Source: Chryseobacterium taichungense (GTDB lineage Bacteria; Bacteroidota; Bacteroidia; Flavobacteriales; Weeksellaceae). Taken from it: 64,000 nt of DNA. The notes beneath the pieces were generated by a model. The model did not search any database. It was not told where the DNA came from and worked only from the letters and a program-made list of their open reading frames with translations. Of this stretch, positions 1 to 6,805 are shown one piece after another. Numbering within the stretch: position 1 is the first letter of the stretch; every line of letters begins with the position of its first letter. The position numbers and the translations under genes were made by a program. Location: the NCBI RefSeq assembly GCF_900109935.1, contig NZ_FOBV01000013.1, forward strand, positions 1 to 64,000. Direction: 5' to 3'.

Positions 1-120
1 CCCATCAGTTGTTTTGGGAGTAATGTCGAGTGTTGCTTTTGGAGAAGTGTTGTTAATCCCCACTTGAGCTTTAATAATCAGGCTGATGAATAAAACAGCC
101 AGTGTAATTATATTTTTCAT
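1..120 (-). CDS. Secreted protein with VGIN-type N-terminus (5' end only)
   Basis: Only the first 40 codons are present; the gene runs off the left edge. The start is the ATG at 118-120 on the minus strand. Residues 1-18 form a signal peptide (MKNIITLAVLFISLIIKAQ). They are followed by VGINNTSPKATLDI, an opening common in flavobacterial surface or secreted proteins that resemble tail-fibre or adhesin modules. No function can be given from this fragment, and the family call rests on the N-terminal motif only. Confidence 0.7.
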   Translation of the reverse strand, partial: MKNIITLAVLFISLIIKAQVGINNTSPKATLDITPKTTDG

Positions 121-169
121 TGTTTGTTGTATTTTTGGGTTTGTTTGTTGTTTATAATGTAAGCTTATG

Positions 170-396
170 GTAACACAAAGCACACAAAGATTTCTTTAAT
201 ATGATATGCTTATTGAGTTTCACGAAGCCATTCCACTTAAAAGAGCTCACTAAGCTATTCTTCTTTAATATGAATGAGCTGGGCTTCGACAGGCTCAGCC
301 TGACATTGTGAACACAAAGTGCACTAAGTTTTTTTATTTATGATATGCTTTAAGTTTCACAAAGGCGTTCTACTTAGAAGAGCTCACTAAGCTGAT
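170..396. repeat. Direct repeat pair in intergenic DNA (170-262 and 309-396)
   Basis: Two diverged copies of roughly 90 bp lie in the same orientation. Both contain cacaaag, then gatatgctt, then agtttcac, then agagctcactaagct at matching spacing. Between them lies a gggcttcgacaggctcagcc block (281-300), a dispersed intergenic motif that reappears inverted at 1841-1860. I see no coding potential. The stretch 121-734 contains only these and the next repeat pair. Confidence 0.7.
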
Positions 397-403
397 TGTT
401 ATT

Positions 404-748
404 AAACACAAATGGCACTAATGGAATGGCACTAATTTCACAAATGTTGTTTGATATTCTTTGCTTAGATCCCCTACGGGATGACAAATGAAGTGGGAAG
501 TGTCGTTTTGCATTAAGCATTTGTGTTATTTGTGCATAGCTATTTGTGCTCATTTGTGTTTATTTAGTTACGTTAGATAGCTGGTTTTTAACATGAATGG
601 CGCTAATGGAATTTCACTAATTTCACAATTGTTGTGTGAAAATGTTTGCTAAGATCCCTACGGGATGACAAACGGAGTGAGAAGTGTCGTGTTGCATTAA
701 AGCATTTGTGTTATTTGTGCATAGCTATTTGCGCTTATTTGTGTTTAC
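404..748. repeat. Tandem direct duplication of about 160 bp (404-565 and 588-748)
   Basis: Two copies in the same orientation align along their length. Each has an aatggcactaatgg-like opening, then actaatttcacaa, a ccctacgggatgaca block, gtgtcgt, and an end rich in atttgtgtt, including the stretch gcatttgtgttatttgtgca. They differ at scattered positions and by small indels. The second copy runs into the 3' end of the gene ending at 735. The repeats look like non-coding intergenic filler. Confidence 0.75.
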
Positions 749-1334
749 TAATTCGTGCTATTTGTATTTGATAAAATATCGCAAACATGGGCGGAGGACG
801 GCTGAAGTGATTGGTTATAATTTTTAAAATATTGAAATAGTTAATAAGAGGATATAAAAGCTTCTTTTTAGCATGATTTACGACCAGGAAAACTCTCAGA
901 ACGGAATCCATCATTTTCTGCTGTTGTTTTACAGGAGAGGAATTTCCTAGAATAGCTATTGATAGAGGGTTACTTGCGTTTCCAATATAATGAGAACTCT
1001 TTGGGATTGTAAAGCATGCTTGATTTATTTGGTTAATATCATTTTTGCTAATGGACATCGATTTCAGCTTGAAGAGAACTTTACGCTTGGTTGCGTTAAA
1101 CTGTTTTGATGATGTCTGATTTTTTCCTGATAAAGATGTAACAGTGGAAATCTCAATCGGTGATTCAATATACAGATAAGAATCTTCAGATATAAAAAGT
1201 GTTGAGTCCGAGTAGGAAAAAGGAGTCTGAGAGCTGATGAAAACAACAATGACAAATACCTGCAAAAACAGCATCCTTACGCTAAAACGCAGGAAATGAG
1301 GGAGCTGGGAAAGGGTCATCATTTGTAGTTTCAT
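735..1334 (-). CDS. Small secreted protein of unknown function with C-terminal RPPP motif
   Basis: No function is recognised. The protein has about 199 residues from the ATG at 1334. A hydrophobic segment (MLFLQVFVIVVFISSQ, about residues 21-36) looks like a signal peptide, so starts at 1334 or at 1274 are both possible. The reading frame stays open to 1394, but that extra part enters the inverted repeat upstream and is unlikely to be translated. The mature part begins SDSTLFISEDSYLYIE and has Ser/Lys-rich stretches. Near the end it carries FSRPPP, which resembles the tails of small exported proteins I associate with Chryseobacterium-type genomes; this is a weak recollection, not a family call. 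The 26-bp inverted repeat lies 7 bp upstream of the start codon, so the gene is probably governed by the promoter switch described there. Confidence 0.55.
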   Translation of the reverse strand: MKLQMMTLSQLPHFLRFSVRMLFLQVFVIVVFISSQTPFSYSDSTLFISEDSYLYIESPIEISTVTSLSGKNQTSSKQFNATKRKVLFKLKSMSISKNDINQINQACFTIPKSSHYIGNASNPLSIAILGNSSPVKQQQKMMDSVLRVFLVVNHAKKKLLYPLINYFNILKIITNHFSRPPPMFAIFYQIQIARISKHK

Positions 1335-1340
1335 TTTGTG

Positions 1341-1581
1341 TAAAAAAGTAGTCCCACTTAGACTACGTTTAGCACCAAATGATCTAAGAATCAATATTGT
1401 TCTCTTTTTTTAGGGTAAAAACGAAGGCAGTTTCTTTTCACCTTAAACGCCCGAATTTTAAAGGAATCTACTATTTTAAATTAATTAACCTATTAAAAAA
1501 CAAAGGATTATTATTTGGAAGTAAGGATAATTTGTTTACATTTGTCACAGAAAAAGTAGTCTAAGTGGGACTACTTTTTTA
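1341..1581. repeat. Candidate invertible promoter segment bounded by 26-bp inverted repeats
   Basis: Positions 1341-1366 and 1556-1581 are perfect inverted copies of a 26-bp sequence. Each copy is itself an interrupted palindrome, GTAGTC-CCACTTA-GACTAC on the left and GTAGTC-TAAGTGG-GACTAC on the right. It has A/T-rich arms of about 11 bp and an asymmetric 7-bp centre, the layout expected of a tyrosine-recombinase core site. Recombination between oppositely oriented cores would invert about 190 bp. That segment holds a promoter-like sequence (1514-1544) now pointing right; after inversion it would face the secreted-protein gene starting at 1334. No recombinase gene is in the window. Each hairpin, followed by T-runs, could alternatively act as a terminator. 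Confidence 0.6.
1514..1544 (+). promoter_or_regulatory. Bacteroidota-type promoter inside the invertible segment
   Basis: TTTG at 1514-1517 and TACATTTG at 1537-1544 are separated by 19 bp, matching the TTTG / TAnnTTTG consensus of primary-sigma promoters in Bacteroidota. In this orientation it reads rightwards, away from the secreted-protein gene. Inverted, its -7 box would fall near 1378-1385 on the minus strand, giving a leader of roughly 40 nt before the ATG at 1334. Confidence 0.6.
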
Positions 1582-2054
1582 ATTCAATAGGTAATATTTT
1601 TCTCTTTTGCGGTTTTGCCGGATTTCCAGTTTATTCATCCTTATATCTTTAAAAATAATCTGTTACCGATGAAAACTTTTGCCGGTTCTCGGCTTTAATC
1701 TTTATGTTATCTTGTCCTTATGACATGATCATGAAAATGATATGAAAGATATTTGAGATTCTTCCTTCGTCAGAATGACAGGTTTAATGTAATATAGGAT
1801 TGGGCAAATACATAACATAATACTGTTACTGAGTGATAGCTCATGCTGAGCCTGCCGAAGTACCTTTGCGACCAAAAATATACGTCATCATTTAAGAAGT
1901 CTTTGCGAACTTTGCGTTAAAAACAAAATGGGATATTAATTTTTATTCCAAATAGATCAAATCTATTAGTCCACTCTTTTTAAAATCAAATTTTAGGTCT
2001 ACCTTTATTCTATTCAAATAATAACGCTAGAATATTAATACAATAAAAAGATCT
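1582..2054. other. Intergenic region with dispersed repeat fragments
   Basis: This 473-bp stretch shows no open frame of note. It holds pieces that recur elsewhere in the window: gagattcttcc...gtcagaatgacag (compare 38696-38735), tgctgagcctgccgaag (inverted relative to 281-300) and tttgcgaactttgcgttaaa. The last 60 bp before 2055 are AT-rich and probably contain the promoter of the dehydrogenase gene, but no clear TAnnTTTG box is visible. Confidence 0.5.
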
Positions 2055-3683
2055 ATGGAATCAGTAAACAACCCATCATTTCACGAAATCTTCAAACCAG
2101 AAAATGAAATTCCCCAGGAATATAAAGTTCCCGAAATCCATCAGCGCGAATACCTTCTCAACGGCGAACTGGTCGTGTGGAGCGGTGAGGTTCAGGAGAT
2201 TTACTCACCCGTATGCATTCCGACAGAAAACGGACTGCAACGTAAACTGCTGGGCAGCGTCCCGAATATCGGCCCAAAAGAAGCTATGGAAGTTCTCGAT
2301 GCCTGTGTAAAAGCGTATGACAACGGGCTGGGGGAGTGGCCTACCATGTCTGTGGAAGGAAGAATCAAATGTATGCAGAAATTTGTCTACCTGATGATTA
2401 AGGAGCGCGATGTGATTATCAGATTGCTGATGTGGGAGATCGGAAAAACACTCGCTGATTCTACCAAAGAATTTGACAGAACCGTAGACTATATCAACCA
2501 GACGATTGATGCATTGAAAGACCTCGACCGTGAGTCATCCCGTTTCCAGCAGGCGGAAGGTACCATTGCACAGATCAGAAGAGCACCGCTGGGAGTCGTT
2601 CTCAGTATGGGCCCATTTAATTATCCTTTAAATGAAATATTTACCACGCTTATTCCGGCGCTCATTATGGGAAATACCATTCTTTTTAAACTTCCCAAAC
2701 ATGGTGTTCTGGCTCATTACCCATTGTTAAAAGCATTTAAAGAAGCCTTCCCAAAAGGAACAGTGAATACCTTATACGGCAAAGGTTCCGAGATTATCAC
2801 CCCGATAATGGAAAGCGGAAAGGTGAATGTGCTGGCATTTATCGGTTCCAGTAAAGTGGCCAACGGTTTGAAAAAGCTTCATCCGAAGGTTAATCGTTTA
2901 CGTGCGATTTTAAGCCTTGATGCTAAAAATGCAGCGATTGTTACCAAAAATGCTAATCTCGATGTGGCGGTGAGCGAATGTATTTTAGGATCCCTGTCAT
3001 TCAACGGTCAGCGTTGTACGGCACTGAAGCTGATCTTCGTTCAGAAAGAAGTGGCCGAGGAATTTACCCAAAAGCTGACGGCTGCCGTTTCTGCTATGAA
3101 ACCCGGACTTCCGTGGGAAAAAGATGTGAAGATCACGCCGCTTCCGGAAGTCAACAAACCTCCTTATTTAAAGGAATGTTTAGAAGATGCTAAAGCAAAA
3201 GGCGCAACAGTGCTGAACGAAAACGGAGGATTTACCGAAGAATCTTTCTTCTTCCCGGCCGTTGTATATCCGGTGAATAGCGATATGAAGCTGTATCATG
3301 AAGAGCAGTTTGGGCCAGTGATTCCAGTAGTTCCGTTTGAAGATATTGAGGAACCGATCGAATACCAGGTGAATGCTGATCATGGGATGCAGGTGAGTAT
3401 TTTCAGTGAAGATCCGCTGGAAGTTTCAAAACTGATTGATCCGTTTGTGAATCTTGTGAGCCGTGTGAACATCAACTGCCAGGCACAGAGAGGTCCGGAT
3501 GTATTTCCATTCACCGGAAGAAAAGACAGTGCGGAAGGTACGTTATCGGTTTTTGATGCGCTTCGTTCGTTCTCGATCCGCTCGCTTGTGGCTGCGAAAG
3601 TAACGGAATCCAATAAGGATCTTCTGAACACGATCGTAAGGGATCATGATTCTAATTTCCTGAGCACGGATTATATTTTTTAA
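2055..3683 (+). CDS. NADP-dependent glyceraldehyde-3-phosphate dehydrogenase-like aldehyde dehydrogenase
   Basis: This 542-residue aldehyde dehydrogenase resembles non-phosphorylating GAPN enzymes, which oxidise glyceraldehyde 3-phosphate to 3-phosphoglycerate with NADP. Visible motifs in order are GPFNYPLNE (cofactor and substrate pocket), FIGSSKVANG (nucleotide-binding loop) and SFNGQRCTALK with catalytic Cys321. The usual ELGGK motif carrying the general-base glutamate reads SLDAK here. Related bacterial GAPN-like proteins, as I recall, carry a similar GLEAK version, so the protein may still be active. The N-terminal about 50 residues are longer than in typical ALDHs. The gene stands alone and is followed by a bidirectional terminator. 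The substrate is inferred from family resemblance only. Confidence 0.8.
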   Translation: MESVNNPSFHEIFKPENEIPQEYKVPEIHQREYLLNGELVVWSGEVQEIYSPVCIPTENGLQRKLLGSVPNIGPKEAMEVLDACVKAYDNGLGEWPTMSVEGRIKCMQKFVYLMIKERDVIIRLLMWEIGKTLADSTKEFDRTVDYINQTIDALKDLDRESSRFQQAEGTIAQIRRAPLGVVLSMGPFNYPLNEIFTTLIPALIMGNTILFKLPKHGVLAHYPLLKAFKEAFPKGTVNTLYGKGSEIITPIMESGKVNVLAFIGSSKVANGLKKLHPKVNRLRAILSLDAKNAAIVTKNANLDVAVSECILGSLSFNGQRCTALKLIFVQKEVAEEFTQKLTAAVSAMKPGLPWEKDVKITPLPEVNKPPYLKECLEDAKAKGATVLNENGGFTEESFFFPAVVYPVNSDMKLYHEEQFGPVIPVVPFEDIEEPIEYQVNADHGMQVSIFSEDPLEVSKLIDPFVNLVSRVNINCQAQRGPDVFPFTGRKDSAEGTLSVFDALRSFSIRSLVAAKVTESNKDLLNTIVRDHDSNFLSTDYIF

Positions 3684-3808
3684 TAGTTTGTTTCGAATAG
3701 ATACTTATAAATGACTTCTGCCACTTTGCTAAAAATAAAGGTAATGTTGTTTTTTAACGCTAGGACCGCAAGAATTTTAAGGTATTGAATATTTTCCGGT
3801 CGCTAAGG

Positions 3809-3854
3809 CTGAACTTCGTTCGTAAACCTTCAGTTTATACTCAGCAAATGATAG
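3809..3854. repeat. Dispersed intergenic repeat, partner of 38840-38904
   Basis: The piece ctgaacttcgttcgtaaac (from 3809) recurs with one change at 38840-38861. The nearby tcagcaaatgatag (3841-3854) recurs inverted at 38891-38904. Both loci are non-coding and contain other tttgcg/taacgc phrases. This is a degenerate intergenic repeat with no gene content. Confidence 0.55.
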
Positions 3855-3895
3855 TGATTTATAATCTTGAGTCTTTTGTGCTTTAAAAAAAAATA

Positions 3896-3927
3896 AATCC
3901 GCAGTACAAAGTTGTATTGCGGATTTT
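3896..3927. terminator. Bidirectional Rho-independent terminator
   Basis: Arms of 14 bp (aatccgcagtacaa at 3896-3909 and ttgtattgcggatt at 3912-3925) pair with one mismatch around a 2-nt loop. An A-run precedes and a T-run follows. It lies between the convergent dehydrogenase and hydrolase genes and could serve both. Confidence 0.8.
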
Positions 3928-3962
3928 CATTGATGAAATCAAAACGTATATATTGAAGAAAG

Positions 3963-4793
3963 TTATTGCGATGTAAGGAACCTGCTGATGATACCGTTCA
4001 GTTCCTCAGCATGGGTCACATTCAGCCCGTGGGGTGCTCCTTCGATAATCATAAAATCATTGTTTAAGATTCCCTGCGCTGCCTGCTTTCCGGCTGTATC
4101 AATCGGTACAATATTATCGGAGTCTCCGTGTACGATTAGTGTTTTCACTGTTACATTCTTTAATTCCGGACGAAAATCGGTATTGGCCCAGCTTTCTGCA
4201 CATTTTATCGTTGCGATAGGATTGGCAAATGAAGCAATGGCCCAGTCGTAATCGAGTTGTTTCTGGCTCACTGTTTTTGAAAGAAGCCCTACATTATAAA
4301 AGTCTTTGTGGAAAGATTCAAGAAAAGTAATTCTGTCTGTTTTCAAAGCCTGCATGATCTCATCGAGCTTTTCCTGAGGAACGCCATCCGGATTATCGTC
4401 TTTCTGCTTCACTAAAGGAATGATGGATGAAATTAAGGCAATCTTATCCACATTCTGGGTTCCGTAATTGGTAAGATAGCGTACTACTTCACCGCCACCC
4501 ATTGAAAATCCGAAAAGGATAACTTTTTGAAGGTCGAGTTGAGTAATGATTTCGTGAAGGTCTTTGGCAAGCCCGTCATAATCGTATCCATCTGCTGAAG
4601 GAGATGATTTTCCGAAACCTTTGCGGTCATAAGTGATAACACGGTATCCGAGATTCAGAAGTACGGGAATCTGCATTTCCCATGATTTGCCGCTAAGTGG
4701 CCATCCGTGAATTAAAATAATTGGCTGACCTGATCCGAAATCTTCATAATAAAGCTGGACATTTTCATTGTCCTGTTTTGTAATAAAAGGCAT
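3963..4793 (-). CDS. Alpha/beta hydrolase, non-heme chloroperoxidase/arylesterase type
   Basis: This 276-residue cytoplasmic alpha/beta hydrolase closely matches the cofactor-free haloperoxidase/esterase group. Motifs are IHGWPLSGKSW (oxyanion loop, residues 28-38), YDRKGFGKSS and the nucleophile elbow GFSMGGG with Ser97. VHGDSDNIVP carries the probable acid Asp226, and GAPHGLN carries His255. The length is normal for the family. Such proteins hydrolyse esters or form peracids; the natural substrate cannot be read from the sequence. The gene stands alone, divergent from the sigma-factor operon and convergent with the dehydrogenase. Confidence 0.85.
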   Translation of the reverse strand: MPFITKQDNENVQLYYEDFGSGQPIILIHGWPLSGKSWEMQIPVLLNLGYRVITYDRKGFGKSSPSADGYDYDGLAKDLHEIITQLDLQKVILFGFSMGGGEVVRYLTNYGTQNVDKIALISSIIPLVKQKDDNPDGVPQEKLDEIMQALKTDRITFLESFHKDFYNVGLLSKTVSQKQLDYDWAIASFANPIATIKCAESWANTDFRPELKNVTVKTLIVHGDSDNIVPIDTAGKQAAQGILNNDFMIIEGAPHGLNVTHAEELNGIISRFLTSQ

Positions 4794-5080
4794 ATTGATA
4801 TTTATTTGGTGTTAGTCTTTGGATCACAAATATTAAGCCACAAATACCATAGCAATCTTCATAAAGACTTTTTACAAATGTGAAAGGGTATTATTGATTA
4901 TAACTTTTGTGGAAGATCATTTAAAAACTTAAACAGCTTTATTCATTAAAGCAAAGCAAGGTTATTATAAATCCTATTCTTATTGATATTATTCTTACAT
5001 TCAATTCCTATAAAATATTTTTATCATCCGCTGTAACATTTTTGTAAGAAGATTACTAACCTCATAGAGAGTAAGAAATT

Positions 5081-5581
5081 ATGGCCTCAACAGAACAGGA
5101 ATTTTTAGATAAAATTGAAAAGCATAAAGGAATCATTTTCAAGATTTCTAAAATGTATATGGATGATAAAGACGACCGTGATGATCTTTTTCAGGAAATC
5201 ACCTATCAGGTCTGGAAAGCGTATCCTAGTTTCAAAGGACAAAGTGAATTCTCTACCTGGCTCTACCGAATCGCCCTGAATACAGCAATCATTTTCCTCA
5301 AAAACGAGAAAAAAAGAAGCTTCATTACCGGTGGAGCATATGAAGAATATAAGATCGCTCACGAAGAATTTGATCATGAAAAAGAAGATAAACTGAATGC
5401 GATGTATAAAGCCATTCATCAACTGAACCCGATCGACAAAGCTTTTATCTTCTATTACCTCGAAGATTTTTCAGGAAAAGAGATTGCCGAACAGATGGGA
5501 ATTTCCGAAGGAAATGTAAGGGTGAAAATGAACCGCGCCAAAAATAAACTTAAAGATATCTTAAGCTCAAATAAATCTTAA
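5081..5581 (+). CDS. ECF-type RNA polymerase sigma factor
   Basis: This 166-residue protein has the two-domain layout of extracytoplasmic-function sigma-70 factors. Region 2 (about residues 30-70) contains DLFQEITYQVWKAYPSF and FSTWLYRIALN; region 4 (about 115-160) contains FSGKEIAEQMGISEGNVRVK. It would direct RNA polymerase to a small regulon. The next gene begins 17 bp downstream and encodes a membrane protein that is the likely partner or anti-sigma factor. A ctgtaacattttt block at 5031-5043 could be an autoregulated ECF -35 element, but I could not confirm a matching -10. The targets are unknown. Confidence 0.9.
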   Translation: MASTEQEFLDKIEKHKGIIFKISKMYMDDKDDRDDLFQEITYQVWKAYPSFKGQSEFSTWLYRIALNTAIIFLKNEKKRSFITGGAYEEYKIAHEEFDHEKEDKLNAMYKAIHQLNPIDKAFIFYYLEDFSGKEIAEQMGISEGNVRVKMNRAKNKLKDILSSNKS

Positions 5582-5598
5582 CTTTTAAATCAATTGTC

Positions 5599-6195
5599 AT
5601 GAATATAGATGAACTGAAAAATACATGGAATCAGGATGATTCCTTTGATGAAACACCGGAAATAAGCATGGAGCAGAAGCATAGGATTAATCTCCCGCTC
5701 GAAAAAATCCGCAAGAATATGCGCATGGAATTCTGGTCTACAATAGCAATGTTTGTTTTTGCCTTTGCTGTGATCGCCTTGTCACCCGGACTTTTTAAAT
5801 TTAAATTTTACATCAGCATTCTCATTGCCTCGATGGTTTTTGTAACGTTCTTTTTTTACAGTCAGTTTTTTAAGCTGTACAATAATATGAGTAACCCATT
5901 GATGAAAACATATGATAGTCTGAAAGATCTGCTGTATCAGTTTCAGCTCAATAAGCAGTATTATCTTTCTTTCTACCTTTCTTTTGTACCTTTTTTGGTT
6001 TGTGAAATTATTATTGTCCTTGAATTTATCCCACGTTCGGTTCCTTTATCGAATCTTCAGGTCGCCACCACTCTTATCGGCACTATGGTTATTACGATGC
6101 CCCTGCTATTCATTATAGGAAAATGGTGGTTTAATAAGTTCTACGGAAAGTATATTCTCCAGGTTGAAAATTTGGTAAATGAACTGAAGAAATAG
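5599..6195 (+). CDS. Four-helix membrane protein, probable anti-sigma partner
   Basis: This 198-residue protein starts MNIDELKNTWNQDD, a beginning common in flavobacterial proteins encoded right after ECF sigma genes. A soluble N-terminal part of about 45 residues precedes four predicted membrane spans: about 49-67, 71-88, 122-142 and 150-171. The short cytoplasmic N-terminus could bind the sigma factor. It lacks a recognisable zinc-binding anti-sigma motif, so the role rests on position and topology. A strong terminator hairpin ends the operon at 6214-6248. Confidence 0.7.
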   Translation: MNIDELKNTWNQDDSFDETPEISMEQKHRINLPLEKIRKNMRMEFWSTIAMFVFAFAVIALSPGLFKFKFYISILIASMVFVTFFFYSQFFKLYNNMSNPLMKTYDSLKDLLYQFQLNKQYYLSFYLSFVPFLVCEIIIVLEFIPRSVPLSNLQVATTLIGTMVITMPLLFIIGKWWFNKFYGKYILQVENLVNELKK

Positions 6196-6213
6196 CATCT
6201 GATTGATTTAGGA

Positions 6214-6248
6214 AGTAGTTTCGGCGGCTGAAAGCCGCCGAAACTACT
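6214..6248. terminator. Perfect 16-bp hairpin between convergent genes
   Basis: agtagtttcggcggct (6214-6229) pairs perfectly with 6233-6248 around loop gaa. The hairpin covers the stop codon of the leftward YdcF-like gene and follows the sigma operon. No long T-run follows. Its tttcggcgg/ccgccgaaa core resembles the hairpins at 55122-55154 and 56036-56064. Confidence 0.7.
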
Positions 6249-6803
6249 GTGTGTAATATGCCGGAAATTCTCGAAAAACAGAATAAAAATCCCTCCATTC
6301 AAAATAATGTGGACTTACACTGCTTACATTTTTAAAACCCTTATCCTCAAAAAGCTTTTTGGTTCGGGTCACATGAAAATATTGGGAAACCACGATAATG
6401 CTGTTGAATGACATATGTTTTCTTAAGGCTAAAGTATTATCGACAGTAGCTCTTGTGGTATTTCCAAGATTATCAACAACAATAAGTGAATCGGGAATTC
6501 CTTTGGCAACAAGGTATTGTTTCATTTTATCACCTTCGTAAAATCCTTCTTTTCCAAGCCCACCGCTTACGAGGATCTTTTTTACACGGTTTTTTCTGAT
6601 AAGTTCTTCGCCGGTCTGAAGCCGCTTTTCAAGCCTTTCTGATAATGTTCCGTCTTCATTAACTTTACTTCCCAGAATAACGGCAATATCAGCATTCTTT
6701 CCACGGTCTGATAGCCCGTCAATGATGATATACGCTGAATGTACGGCAAACCATAGAATAAATATACAGACAATGATTTTAATGAATTTAAAAATATTTT
6801 CAT
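6244..6803 (-). pseudogene. YdcF/DUF218 family protein, frameshifted near the start
   Basis: A continuous frame of about 180 codons encodes a YdcF-like (DUF218) membrane-anchored protein. It has one N-terminal helix, then AVILGSKVNEDGTLSERL, LVSGGLGKEG, ATVDNTLAL and VVSQYFHVTRTKKLF. That frame lacks an ATG. The natural start, ATG at 6803, lies 2 bp after the upstream peptidase gene stop but is in another frame. One extra base in the 5-A run at 6790-6794 (T on the coding strand) would join the two, giving about 186 residues starting MKIFFKFIK. It could be a real frameshift, homopolymer slippage or a sequencing error. The family role is unknown, perhaps envelope related. It was probably co-transcribed with the S41 peptidase. 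Confidence 0.7.
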
Positions 6804-6805
6804 TC

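Noticed and set aside
404..748. att-like direct repeats of an integrated element
   Set aside because: The copies are adjacent, not flanking cargo, and no integrase or tRNA gene is present.
1064..1255. Overlapping minus-strand frame of 63 codons inside the secreted-protein gene
   Set aside because: It is a shadow in another frame with no start context, signal peptide or composition of its own.
1335..1394. Upstream extension of the secreted-protein gene to the ATG at 1394
   Set aside because: It would read through the inverted repeat into the invertible segment, and the extra residues (GAKRSLSGTT) do not fit a signal peptide.
3896..3925. Second invertible-repeat candidate
   Set aside because: The arms are 2 nt apart, lie between convergent genes and carry A/T runs, so it is a terminator.
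5031..5070. ECF-type autoregulatory promoter before the sigma gene (ctgtaacattttt)
   Set aside because: The -35-like block is suggestive, but I could not find a convincing -10 or a second copy in the window.
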